Source of the DNA: Przewalskia tangutica
Taxonomy: Eukaryota > Streptophyta > Magnoliopsida > Solanales > Solanaceae
Length of the DNA stretch: 64,000 nt
Direction: 5' to 3'
Assembly (NCBI GenBank): GCA_029844215.1
Contig: CM056732.1
Location: 21,561,501-21,625,500 of the forward strand
A program made the position numbers and the translations under genes. This document shows positions 33,508 to 43,566 of the stretch, piece after piece; the first letter of the stretch is position 1; every line of letters starts with the position of its first letter. The notes under the pieces were generated by a model that did no database searches, was not told the origin of the DNA, and saw only the letters and a program-made list of their open reading frames with translations.

Positions 33508-34821
33508 TATTCATCAATACAACAATAAATAACATATCCAGTGAAATCTCACAACGTGGGGTCTGGAAAGGGTAGAGTGTACGCAGACCTTACCTCTATC
33601 TTGGTAGGTAGAGCGACTGTTTCCGAGAGACACTCGGCTCAAGACACGACAAGGCATAAGCACAAAAAAAAATAGGAGAAAAGTCAGATCCGGTCAAGAA
33701 ATTTAAAGAAGTATGAACATATTAGTATCAAAAGAGAATACGTCATGATAGCACATCCTGAAAAGGAAGCAGTAACTAACACATGTAAATAAGATAAACA
33801 AAGTACACTAAAGAACACATAACAACAGAAGTCAAACTACAAGAGACTATAAAGCATTATTGTGCCTATTCGTATGATATGCTAATCGGGCCTACAGTAA
33901 TACCTCTACAACAACCAGTTTGTAAACGTAAGTAGGACTATGATCGACTACCTACTACCCTTTTACCCTAATTTGTGCCCTCCACAACCCCCTATCTAAG
34001 ATCACGTCCTCAGTAAGTTGCGCATGCGCCATATCCCATCTAATCACCTATTTCCAATATTTCTTCGACCTACCTCTACCCCTCCTGAACCCGTCCATAG
34101 CCAACCTCTCACACCTCCGCACTGGGGCATTCATGTTTCTCCACTGCACATACCCAAACTATCTCAACCTCACTTCCCGCATCTTATCCTCCACCGAAGC
34201 CACTCTCACTCTATCTCAGATATTATTATTTCTAATCATATCCCTCCTTATATGTCGACACATCCATCTCAGCATCCCCATCTCTGCTACTATCATATTT
34301 TGGATGTGCGACGTCTTGACTGGCCAACACTCCGCCCCATACAACATAGTCGGTCTAACCACCATCCTATAGAACTTGCCTTTAAGTTTTTGTGGAATTT
34401 TTTTATCGCACAAGACTCCATATATGAGTCTTTATTTCATCCACCCTACTCCAATACGATGTGTGATATCATCATCAATCTCTCCATTCCCTTGGATAAT
34501 AGACCCGAGGTACTTGAATCTTTCTTTATTCAGAATGACCTGAGTACCAAGCTTCACATCCACACATGTCTCAATGTCTCTCCCGTCGCTGAAATTGCAC
34601 TCTAAGTATTCTATCTTGGTCCTACTCAGCCTGAACCCTTTAGACTCCAAGTCTGTCTCCAAACCTCCAGTTTAACTTTCAATCCACTTCGAGTCTCATC
34701 AATTAGGACTATGTCGTATGCGAATAACATACACCATGACACCTCCCCTTGGATTTATCGCATCAGTTCATCCATCACGAAAGACAAATAGAAGTACAAG
34801 ATTAGGAAATATTCATCAATA
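33508..34821 (-). mobile_element. RTE-type LINE, 5'-truncated, 12-bp TSD
   Basis: The body 33520-34809 is flanked by TATTCATCAATA (33508-33519 and 34810-34821). Read on the minus strand, its end carries the widespread plant RTE tail AAGGTAAGGTCTGCGTACAC / TCTACCCTTTCCAGACCCCA, then ATTTCACTGGATATGTT and a TTG-rich tail. It is inserted in the Copia 3' LTR and truncated within reverse transcriptase, as is normal for LINEs. Confidence 0.9.
33960..34800 (-). pseudogene. LINE reverse transcriptase C-terminal part
   Basis: Pieces from right to left: LFAYDIVLIDETRSGL (34680-34725; the catalytic FADD box reads FAYD, first D lost), LESKGFRLSRTKIEYLECNF, ERFKYLGSIIQGNGEIDDDI, then KLKGKFYRMVVRPTMLYGAE and MLRWMCRHIRRDMIRN (34216-34400), and a weak GRGRSKKYWK near 34080. 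Order and motifs fit RTE-type LINEs. Several frame breaks. The 195-residue plus-strand frame here is an antisense shadow. Confidence 0.85.
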
Positions 34822-35039
34822 ATGTACAATATATATAGTAGTACAAGAATATCTAAACTAGGTACTAATCAACCTAATTACAATAGGAAGTATAATTCTA
34901 CCTAAAATAAGAGACCTAATTATAATGAGAATACAATTCTATCTAAAATACGAGATACATAATTAATGTAAGAATATTCGATGAATATTCTATTATACCC
35001 TCGCAGTCGAAGCGGGAGGCTCACGAACACTGAGATTGG

Positions 35040-36090
35040 CTAAAAATTATCAAACAGTATGCGCGGAATTCCTTTAGTGAAGATGTCGACAATTTCATAT
35101 CTAGAAGGAACATGAAGGTCACGAACTTGACCATGAGCCACTTTTCACGAACACAATGAATATCCATCTCAATGTGTTTGGTGTGCTGATATTGGACGGG
35201 ATTTCCGGAAATATATATCGCATTAATATTGTCGTAGTAGACCAGTGTTGTCTTTTGAATCAGGCAGTGAAGCTCAATTAGAAGGTTACAGATCTAACAA
35301 GACTCAGAGACGATGTTGACTACACCTCTGTATTTTGCTTCGGCACTAGATCAGGATAGTGTAGGTTGCCTTTTGGAAGATCAAGACAATAGGTTATCTC
35401 CGAGAAACATGCAGTAACTAAACCTAGAGCGTTGGGTGTCAGGACATCCACCCTAGTCAGCATCAGAATAAGTAGTGAGACCAGTGAGCGCAGACCTGTA
35501 TAGATGTAAGCCGAAGTGAAGTGTTCCATGGACGTATCGTAAAATACGTTTGAGGGCATGCATGTGTGCTTCCGTCGGATTGTGCATATGTAAACATATT
35601 TGTTGCACGACATAGGATATGTCTGATCTCGTAAATGTGAGGTACTGCAGGGCCCCAGCCAAGCTATGATAGTGAGTCGGATCTGAATACGGAGGGCCAG
35701 AATCAGTGCTAAGCTTGGAATTAGTGTCCACTAGCGTATGGAATGGCTTGCAAGATGTCATACCTGCACAGTCAAGGATCTCTTTGGTATATTTCTTTTG
35801 ACATAGAAATAGGCCGCTAAATGGCGAGTGACAGAAATGCCCAAGAAATAACTCAGGAGCCCCAGATCCTTCATAGCAAACTTAGATGAAAGAAGAGACA
35901 TAATGGACCGGAGGAGGGCATCAGATGATATGGTGAGGATGATGTCATCAACATATAATAAGAGGTAAGCCATGTCTGGACCCTTGTTGTAGATGAATAT
36001 GGATGAAATTTTTAATGTTGTTGACTGCAAGTGCAGGATGAAATTTGGTTTTGTCAGCCATGTAAGATGAAATTTGGTTTTGTCAGCCAT
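35040..36090 (-). pseudogene. Copia reverse transcriptase end and RNase H
   Basis: 35758-36090 opens MADKTKFHLTW, reads into LLLYVDDIILTISSDALL (YVDD intact, about 35940-35970) and KFAMKDLGLLSYFLGIS. 35453-35761 continues with HYHSLAGALQYLTFTRSDIS and RILRYVHGTLHFGLHL, the link to RNase H; RNase H itself (35040-35450) is riddled with stops. The start of the frame looks like a gag initiator fused to reverse transcriptase by deletion. Confidence 0.8.
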
Positions 36091-36104
36091 GTAAGATGAA
36101 ATTT
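36028..36104 (-). repeat. 29-bp tandem duplication at a deletion join
   Basis: GATGAAATTTGGTTTTGTCA with GCCATGTAA occurs twice in tandem (from 36034 and 36063), with a partial third copy. It contains the start codon of the MADKTKFHL reading. It may record repair slippage at the internal deletion. Confidence 0.75.
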
Positions 36105-36225
36105 AGGAGGAGAAGGGAGAGAGGGTGGCCGGAAAAAACTAGGGGTTCCGTCGTGGGGTGGCGGGGTTGTGGCGAGGGGGTCGATGTGGTAGGTATGTTT
36201 GTGTAAGGTTAGGCTACTGATACCA

Positions 36226-36424
36226 TAAAGGAATGTGTTCCTTGATTTTATTCATCAATAATGTACAATATATATAGTAGTACAATAATATCTAAACTAG
36301 GTAATTTAATCAACCTAATTACAGTAGAAAATATAATTCTACCTAAAATAGGAGACCTAATTATAATGGGAATACAATTCTACTAAAATAAGAGATATAC
36401 AATTAATGTAAGAATATTTTATTA
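36226..36424 (-). repeat. 5' LTR (199 bp) with TA...TA ends
   Basis: Plus-strand ends are TAAAGGAATGTG and TTTTATTA. The primer site CTGATACCA (36217-36225; minus TGGTATCAG) abuts it without a gap, which fixes the edge at 36226. Confidence 0.88.
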
Positions 36425-36429
36425 GAGAG

Positions 36430-37030
36430 TACATTTTAGAGGAAAGGAAAACAATATACAGTGAAAAAAATGAATGTTAATGGTAACATTTTCATACCCT
36501 ATATATAGTTAATTGTATAACTAACTATTAAATTGTAATGACCTAAATGCCCTTATGTCTTAATATTTAATCTATTCAACACTACTCATCAATCTAGGTG
36601 CCATAAAAATATTGAGAACACCTAGCTTGGATACAAGTTATTCGTGTTGCACTCTTTATAATTCTTTTGCAAATATATCTGCTGATTGTTGTGTTGTGTG
36701 TATGTATTCAGTTTTGATGAGACCTTTTTGAACCATCTCTCTTATAAAATGACAATCTATTTCAATAAATTTTGTCCGAAGACTAGATTGGCTGCTATCT
36801 AAATGGATGTTTTGTTGTCATTGTGTATGCTTACAGGTAGTTTCAACTGAACTCGTAGATCCTTGATCAATTCAGTTAAGCATGTTAATTCTGATATCGT
36901 AACTGCAAATACTTCTAAACTCAACTTCTGTTGAACTTCTTGAAATAGTTGTTTGCTTCTTAGAATTCCAAGATACCAAAAAAATCCCAAGCTTGATTAG
37001 AAACCATGTTATTAATTTCCTTAAAAATGA
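36430..37030 (-). pseudogene. Copia remnant: RNase H end and part of an LTR
   Basis: The minus strand reads VAVTISELTCLTELIKDL-like sequence (36830-36905), VQLKLPVSIHNDNKTSI (36799-36850; D), LRTKFIEIDCHFIREM (36730-36785) and QQSADIFAKEL (about 36665-36700), so RNase H is clear. It ends near 36600. 36430-36582 may be the start of its 3' LTR (ending ATTCAACA). It fuses at about 37030 to gypsy gag, so both are truncated there. Confidence 0.75.
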
Positions 37031-37546
37031 GAATGGTGCCCAGATCCTGCCAGGTAGTGACGAATTTGGCAGGAAGTGAGTTTAACCAGCTTTTGGCTCT
37101 ATCCCTCAGTGAGAACGGGAAGAGCCTCAGTCTAAGGCATCGTCAGTAACGTCATTGTATTTAAAAGTAGCACACAGCTCCAGAAAGTTTGCAATGTGCA
37201 TGTGGGGATCTTCAGATGGCAGTACCCCAAATTATACTGTGTTCTGGACTATGCTCAGGATAGATGGCTTGATCTCAAAGTTGTTGGCTCCTATAGCTGG
37301 GAGCCTGATGCTAGTCTGTGCACCTGTGACCGTGGGAAGAACATAGTCCCCCAAACTTCTCTCTGCTGGGACCTGTATTGGCTCTCCTGCATTCTTAGGA
37401 ACTTCATTGTCCGCCCCATTCTGATTTGGTTCATTGTTCATGGTCACTGACTCAGATATCCTTTTGTTGCGCCTGTTTTGTTTGCACAGTTTTTCGATTT
37501 CAGGGTTGAAGGGAACAAGTGTATCTGCTCCTCTCCTTCTTCGCAT
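37030..37546 (-). pseudogene. Athila-like gag, N-terminal part
   Basis: Starts MRRRRGADTLVPFNPEIEKL at 37546. The core has IKPSILSIVQNTV, a stop where the family reads QFGG, then PSEDPHMHIANFLELCATFK, LRLFPFSLRDRAKSWLNSLP and TTWQDLG. These are the Retrotrans_gag landmarks of Athila-like Ty3/gypsy elements. It is cut at about 37030 by the Copia remnant. The tRNA-Asp primer site to its right fits this lineage. Confidence 0.85.
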
Positions 37547-37676
37547 ACACTAGATTCCTGAAACAAATCAAAATCAACAAACAAATCAAAGCACACGGTT
37601 CTAACAATAAAAAATAAAATAAAAATAAAGCCAAAGTAGAAATAAAAACAGATGATTCGATATTAGATGTACGCCA

Positions 37677-37695
37677 ATCCCCGGCAACGGCGCCA
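37677..37695 (-). other. primer-binding site, tRNA-Asp
   Basis: ATCCCCGGCAACGGCGCCA on the plus strand equals the 3' end of plant tRNA-Asp(GTC), so the minus strand pairs with that tRNA. It lies six bases from the LTR edge at 37702. Confidence 0.93.
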
Positions 37696-38399
37696 AAAAC
37701 TTGTTAGCGATATTTCGACTGCTCACGCAAGCGTACGTATCGTTCACAAGTAATATAGTCTGGTAAGACCGAATATCGTCTTCAGAGACTGGTTATCAAG
37801 TACAGATTATCTAAGCTATGGTTTCTATTTGGTGAAAGTTAATTTGTTTGTGTTTTTATCTAATAACTAAGACTAAGTGCATAAATTAAACTAATTTACT
37901 AGGGTTTAATCAGTTATGATAGAGATAGGGCTTTCAAAATCCTCGACTATCCACTTTATTCAATCCTTAATGCGACTAGAATGATTCTTCTTCTTCGTTA
38001 AGATAGCGGTTAACTAGACTGCCTTATATTCCGGTTAGGACATATAATCACTCAACCCCAGTGCAGAACCCTTCTATATTTCTATGATAGGATTTACCAC
38101 ATAGGAGGATTAAGAACAGTAACCTATAATGCTACACAAGTATCGGGGTACTTTCGTCCGCGATTTTAACCTATGTCTAGTCAATTACAGCATATCCAAA
38201 TCTCACCTTTCAGAATTTTGATTCGAAATCATATAGGTTACGATTATTAGTGATCAATTAATTATCAAACATTCATACCAAATATTGACTAAATCTTAAT
38301 CAAGTGAAGAAGAAATCAAACTACTGCATTAATTTATGAATAAAAGTTTCAAGCGAATCATAAGGAAAGCCCTAATAGAGTGTTTAGCTCCTAGCCATA

Positions 38400-39772
38400 G
38401 TCACTGATCGGTATATTTTATATACACTTTTAGAGTCATTTTTAGTTAGTATTTTACTCATTTTGTTGATGTTTAGTATAATTTTAGGGTCATTTTTCTT
38501 TCTTTTGAGTCACAACGGTCATAAAGGGAGAAATGACAAAAAGAAGATGAAATGAGCTTAATTGAGGTGTAATTACACACTAAAAGGGCCAAGATATGAA
38601 GCCTAAGAAGTTCTGGGAAGTATAGAAGAAAATCAGACGAAGTACGGATGAAAAAAGGACGAAGAACGCGAAAGCCGAAAATCAACGTCGTCGGCGCCTG
38701 CCAGCAGCGCTGCGGCGCTAATTCCCCTGCAAGTCTGAAACATTGCAGTATTTTCAGCGCCGTGGCGCCAGCCTGCAGGGCCGCGGCGCCGACGCGGGAT
38801 TTTTCCGATTCTGGGCCAAATTTGACACGTTTTTAGGGTTCGAAAGGGACAACTTTTCCTACCTATATAATCCCTAAACCCTGCTGATTCTATTAATTCT
38901 CCATACCACTATTTTACCATCTTCCATCTTGTAAATACTCCACAACACAACTCTTGGAGGCTAGAAGGCTTTGAGACCTAGTTCAAGTATTTTCTTTTTC
39001 TTTTTCTTTGTTTTATTTCAGTTCATGTTGGAGATTGTATTAGTTCTTAGCGTGACTATGGCTAGGAGCTAATTACTTTAATTAGGGTTTTCCATTCAAA
39101 TCACTTGAACCCCGTTTTATAATTTAATGCATGTTTTTGGTTTCTTCTTTATATAGTTGAGATTTATTCAATAATTGTTTTGATTGCTTGGTAATTAACT
39201 GATCACTAGTTATCATCATATATATGATTTCGAATCGAAATCCGAAAGGGGAGGTTCTGAATATGCTATAGTTGAATAAACATAGGTTAAAATCGTGGAC
39301 GAAAGTACCCCGATACTTGTGTAGTTTAATAGGTTATTGTTCTTAATCCTCCTTTGTGGTAAATTTTATCATCGAAAGATAGAAGGGTTCTACATCGAGC
39401 TTGAGTGTTTATATATCCTAACCAGATTATAAAATGGCCTAGTTAACCTGTTATCTCAACATAGAAGAAGAACATTTATTATTGCATTAAGGATCAAGGC
39501 GAGTGAATAGTTGATGATCTTGGAAGCCCTAATTCTCCATCATAACTGATTTAAACCAAAGTATTTTCATAATTAGTTTATTTCCTGCAGTAGTTTTAAT
39601 TATTAGTCTAAAAACCCAAACCAATTTACGTTCACCAAATAGAAACTAAAGCTTAGATAATCAGTAATTGAAAACCAGTCTCTGAAGACGTTATTCGATC
39701 TTACCTAGACTATATTATTTGTAATGATATGTACACTTGCGTTAAGCGTGTGGATAAATCGCGATCAGTCAC
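38400..39772 (+). mobile_element. solo LTR in reverse orientation, TSD GTCAC
   Basis: A 1363-bp LTR (38405-39767) with ends TGATCGG and GCGATCA is flanked by GTCAC (38400-38404 and 39768-39772). Its whole sequence is a diverged reverse complement of the LTR it sits in (for example TTCACCAAATAGAAACTAAA at its right end against TTTCTATTTGGTGAA near 37826). It is therefore a solo LTR of a sister family. TATA box TATATAAT at 38863-38870. Confidence 0.92.
38690..38795 (+). repeat. GC-rich dyad block in solo LTR
   Basis: Contains CAGCAGCGCTGCGGCGC, TTCAGCGCCGTGGCGCC and GGGCCGCGGCGCCGACGCGG with CCTGCA spacers, 286-391 bp into the LTR and about 70 bp before its TATA box. Confidence 0.8.
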
Positions 39773-40009
39773 GCTAAGAACTGACACAAAATCCATACAT
39801 AAACTGAATTAAAAACAAAGAAAAGAGAAAAGAAAATAACTTGAAAAACCTCCAAAGTTGTCTTGCCGCCTTTTCTAGCCTCCAAAGTAGAATTGTGGAA
39901 TATGTACAAGATGCCTCAAAGTAGAATGAATAATATGACCTAGGGTATAGGGTTTTATACTTATAAACTATATTGATTTGGACCCTTATACCCCTGTCCA
40001 ATTTCGGCT

Positions 40010-40125
40010 CGAATCTGCAAAATTCCGCGTTGGCATCGCGGTCCTGCAGAATGGCACCGCGGTGCCGGAAGTTCTGTAGCCAACCTGAACTCGCGGATCT
40101 TTTGGCACCGCGGTGCCGAAAGTAC
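40010..40125 (-). repeat. GC-rich dyad block in Athila-like LTR
   Basis: The perfect 14-bp palindrome GGCACCGCGGTGCC occurs at 40053-40066 and 40104-40117, plus a diverged copy (TGGCATCGCGGTCC). Spacers contain CTGCAGAA. The offset is about 272-387 bp from the LTR start in element direction, upstream of a possible TATA (39951-39959). Confidence 0.82.
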
Positions 40126-40396
40126 TGCAGCAAATATTTTCCGAAACCTTGTCCTTTTCTCATCCGGACTTCGTCTGATTTCTTCTATACTTTCCGGGAC
40201 TTCTTAGGCTTTATTTTTTAAGTGTGCAATTCCATCTCAAATAAGCTCATTTCATCTTCTTTTTGACGTTTCTCCATTTATGACCACTGTGACTCAAAAG
40301 AAAGAAAAACAACAACAATACTATACTAAACACAAATGAAATGCGTAAAATACTAACTAAAATGACTTAAAAAGTGTATACAAAATACACCTAACA

Positions 40397-40412
40397 AATA
40401 CCCCCAAACTTA
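40397..40412 (-). other. polypurine tract, with two more copies inside
   Basis: Minus strand AAGTTTGGGGGTATT directly before the LTR. AAGTTTGGGGG recurs at 40948-40961 and 41524-41538, always on the minus strand. Confidence 0.75.
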
Positions 40413-41940
40413 ACCTTTGTTCGCCCTCGAGCAAAGATAGAAAGAAAAACAAAACTTAATGAAATGGATCAAGTAGCTATAGTCATGCTGCCTCAATATC
40501 ATGGATGAAAGTTAGGATAATATGTTAGTACATATATAACTTGAATAATTAGCAATCTAGAAATTCAAGTTAGATATTTCGCAAATTCACTTAGATCATG
40601 GTCAATGGAAATACAAACACCTAACCTATGCATGTCAATTTCATTCAATCTTTTCCAAAATGCTATAGACTTGTTTACTTGCTATTCTCCATTAATCATA
40701 GACATACACATTAAAGATCATCAAGACTTTTAAGGGTCACTTAGTGAGGAGACAAGACCGGAGAGAAGAAATTCTGGTTGTAATGTAGGCTTAGGCTGGG
40801 GTAGATAAAAGTAGGCATTTAGGCTCAATTACGTACCATAAATATTTTTCATTCAACTATTTTCCTTCTTTTGGTTTTCGTTTTAGTTTCATACCCACTT
40901 TCTCCCTTCTTTCTTTTGAGAGAATGAGACACATTATAAATATCAAGCACCCCCAAACTTAGATTTTTACATATTTTTCATTGGGGTGCATCAAATTTTC
41001 ATTCTCTTTTTAACTCTTTTTAACTTTTTATTCAAAGAATCTTCAATTATCACTTATGACACAAACATGAAATCATACGGTGTCAAACAAAGATATTATT
41101 TTAGGCTCAACGGGACTGACTAAGGATACAATTTATGTCAGGGTAGGTAATGAATGGTCAGAAGGGCTATCAAAGAAATGTCTGAATCATCTCCCTAAAC
41201 ATGTACATCTTAACTATTTCGCCACAAATAACAAGAAAACAAATTTTCTAGACATTTTCAACATTTCTTTCCATAATCGACACACATAGGCTAAGCACAA
41301 ATATTCCAAAGATGTCATGAATTTTTGACATATCTAACTTAAGCACACAGATTGTCGCTTTTAATTCCATTACATTATCCCACTTTATCCACTCAATGTC
41401 TTTAGCAACTACAACATGCTTGATCCATAAAAAAAATTATGACTCAAAAACACATGGAAGGACACAAAAATATAATAAATAAATTTAAAAAAACTCAAAA
41501 ACAGACACACAAAACAAACTAAGATCCCCCCAAACTTAAACGACATATTGTCCCTCATGTATGAAGACTAAAAATAAGAGACAACTTACTGACACAATAC
41601 ATCGATCATAACGGAGGTCTGGGATGAGATTCTGGAAATTGCACATCTTTTGGGCTCTCTGAAGTTTCAGCGCATTTGATTCTTTCCCCCTTAGGGTCAG
41701 TACCTAGTCCACCTGCCATCAAAACATAAGACAAAATCCAAGACCGTGAGACTGTTCAAGATAAAATAAAACAAACTAACAACAATTAAACTAACATAAT
41801 TAAAAACATTGGGTTGCGTACCAACAAGCGTTGTCTTTAACGTCTTTTAGCCGGACGCAGTTAACCTTTACTAGTTCCCAGTGGATCCTTCTACAAACTT
41901 CTTGCAATCCGCACAGTCATTGTTGCATGTCTCTCTTTTC

Positions 41941-42623
41941 CTACAACACTTTTTCAAACAAGGGCCTCACATCTAAGATTATCCCCCAATTACACAAGGC
42001 AGACTTGTCTTCTAGGCTCTCTATAATGTAGGGATCAGTGAAACTCTCTACATCTCTCAACTTTTGGGGGTGCCCTTGAGGATATGAACTTTTTGGTTGG
42101 GGCTCAGCAATGATATTTGGTGTTGTCCCTTCTGCAATAGGGTGGTCCTCAATGACCTCTTCTTTCTCTACACCAACTATCTCTCCAAATTTCTCAACAG
42201 CTTGTTGTGGTTCAGGTTCCACCATCTGCTCACCACTCCTCGTAACTGGGTCACTCGATGGACTTTCTTGAGGTGTAATGGGTATCATGTCCATCAGTTG
42301 CCCGATTTTTGGTTCCAAATTCAGAATTTGTCCCACTTGAGTCTCCAAGTTCTGCAAAGAGGATCTTACATCCACCATGAACTGAGTTTGGCGTTTGTGA
42401 GTTCCAACAATGCTTCTTTCAATTCATCCCGCTCCTCTGATGGGGCCTGACTCTGTGGCTGCTGGAATTGCCCTTGAGGAGTCTGGAACTGGGTGAGCCT
42501 GAGTAAGGCTTCCTGCAGCTCATTTCGATCTTCCTGTGGAACCTGTGGGTTAAATTGTTGTTGATGAAACTGATGATGCGGATAGTAGTCGAAGTACTGC
42601 TGCCCCGGATAGTAGTAGTCCAT
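41941..42623 (-). pseudogene. gag-like coding region, frameshifted
   Basis: First part 42623-42370: MDYYYPGQQYFDYYPHHQF, then two related repeats ERNELQEALLRLTQFQ-type and EERDELKEALLELTN. Second part in another frame (42390-41941): QFMVDVRSSLQNLETQVGQI, the conserved block after the capsid in Athila-like Gag, then an acidic tail (EIVGVEKEEVIEDHP). The capsid core seen at 37030-37546 is absent. About 225 residues if read across the break. Confidence 0.72.
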
Positions 42624-42801
42624 TTTTTTTCAACTTTACCTACAAAATAAGAAAAACAACAAAAAATGATAAAAAGATGCTCGCAGAACAAGTTAGAAAC
42701 TTGTTCCTGGAGCAACCAAATTAGAAATAAAATAACATAATCAAATATATACAAACCAAATTAGTAATAAAATTAGATAATTCGATATTGAAAGTACGTC
42801 A

Positions 42802-42820
42802 GTCTCTGGCAACGGCGCCA
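42802..42820 (-). other. degenerate tRNA-Asp primer site
   Basis: GTCTCTGGCAACGGCGCCA; the last 13 bases match the site at 37677-37695, while three earlier positions differ. It lies six bases from the LTR edge at 42827. Confidence 0.88.
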
Positions 42821-43566
42821 AAAACTTGTTAGCACGATTTCCAAATGTTCAACGCAAGTGTACGTATCGTTACAAGATATAGTCTGGTAAGACTGAATAT
42901 CGTCCTCGGACACTGGTTATCAAGTACCGATTATCTAAGCTTTAGTTTCTATTTGGTGAACTTTAATTTGTTTGTGTTTTTATCTAATAACTAAGACTAA
43001 GTGCAGAAATTAAACTAACTTACTAGGGTTTAATCAATTATGATGGAGATAGGGCTTCCAAAATCCACAACTATCCACTCTTTTCAATTCTTAACGCGAC
43101 TAGAATGATTCTTCTTCTTCGTTAAGATAGCGGTTAACTAGACTGTCTTATATTCCGGTTAGGACATATAATCACTCAACCCCAATGCAGAACCCTTCTA
43201 TATTTCTATGATAGGATTTACAACATAGTAGGATTAAGAACAGTAACCTATAATGCTACACAAGTATCGGGGTACTTTCGTTCGCGATTTTAACCTATGT
43301 CTAGTCAATTACAGCATATCCAAATCTCACCTTTCAAAATTTTGATTCGAAATCATATAGATTTTGATAATTAGTGATCAATTAATTATCAAACATTCAT
43401 ACCAAATATTGACTAAATCTTAATCAAGTGAAGGAGAAATCAAACTACTGCATTAATTCATGAATAAAAGTTTCAAACGATTCATAAGGAAAGCCCTAAT
43501 AAAGTGTTTAGCTCCTAGTCATAGTCACGCTAAGAACTAACACAAAATCTATACATAAACTGAATT

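Larger units (their letters stand above)
33485..34995 (-). repeat. 3' LTR (about 209 bp) split by a LINE
   Basis: Left part 33485-33519, right part 34822-34995. Plus-strand ends are TAAATGAATGTG and TTCTATTA. Without the LINE and the duplicated target it is about 209 bp, against 199 bp for the 5' LTR. Confidence 0.88.
33480..36429 (-). mobile_element. Copia element with TA...TA LTR ends, TSD GAGAG
   Basis: LTRs at 33485-34995 (interrupted by a LINE) and 36226-36424 are flanked by GAGAG (33480-33484 and 36425-36429). The primer site CTGATACCA abuts the 5' LTR. The coding part keeps only late reverse transcriptase and RNase H; gag, protease and integrase are deleted. Lineage Ale-like by similarity to the element at 21262-26373. 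Confidence 0.9.
37702..40396 (-). repeat. Athila-like LTR shared by two internal regions, with nested solo LTR
   Basis: Plus-strand ends are TGTTAGCG and CACCTAACA. To its left is a primer site, so it acts as the 5' LTR of the gag fragment. To its right is a polypurine tract, so it is also the 3' LTR of 40397-42820. After removing the nested insert and one duplicated target it is about 1327 bp, against about 1331 bp for the other LTR. Its GC-rich block is at 40010-40125. Confidence 0.9.
40397..42801 (-). mobile_element. internal region of a non-autonomous Athila-like element
   Basis: About 2.4 kb between an LTR-adjacent polypurine tract and a degenerate tRNA-Asp primer site. It has no protease, reverse transcriptase or integrase. 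Only a gag-like frame (41941-42623) can be supported, so it resembles gag-only or large non-autonomous derivatives of gypsy elements. 40440-41520 is AT-rich without recognised coding content. Confidence 0.8.

Noticed and set aside
34018..34605. 195-residue plus-strand proline/histidine-rich frame
   Set aside because: Antisense to LINE reverse transcriptase, whose motifs are clear on the minus strand.
37677..37695. Part of a real tRNA-Asp gene
   Set aside because: Only the 3' end sequence is present and it abuts an LTR in the primer-site position; the tRNA body is absent.
42097..42450. 117-residue plus-strand frame
   Set aside because: Antisense to the gag-like minus-strand frame with the conserved Athila-type block.
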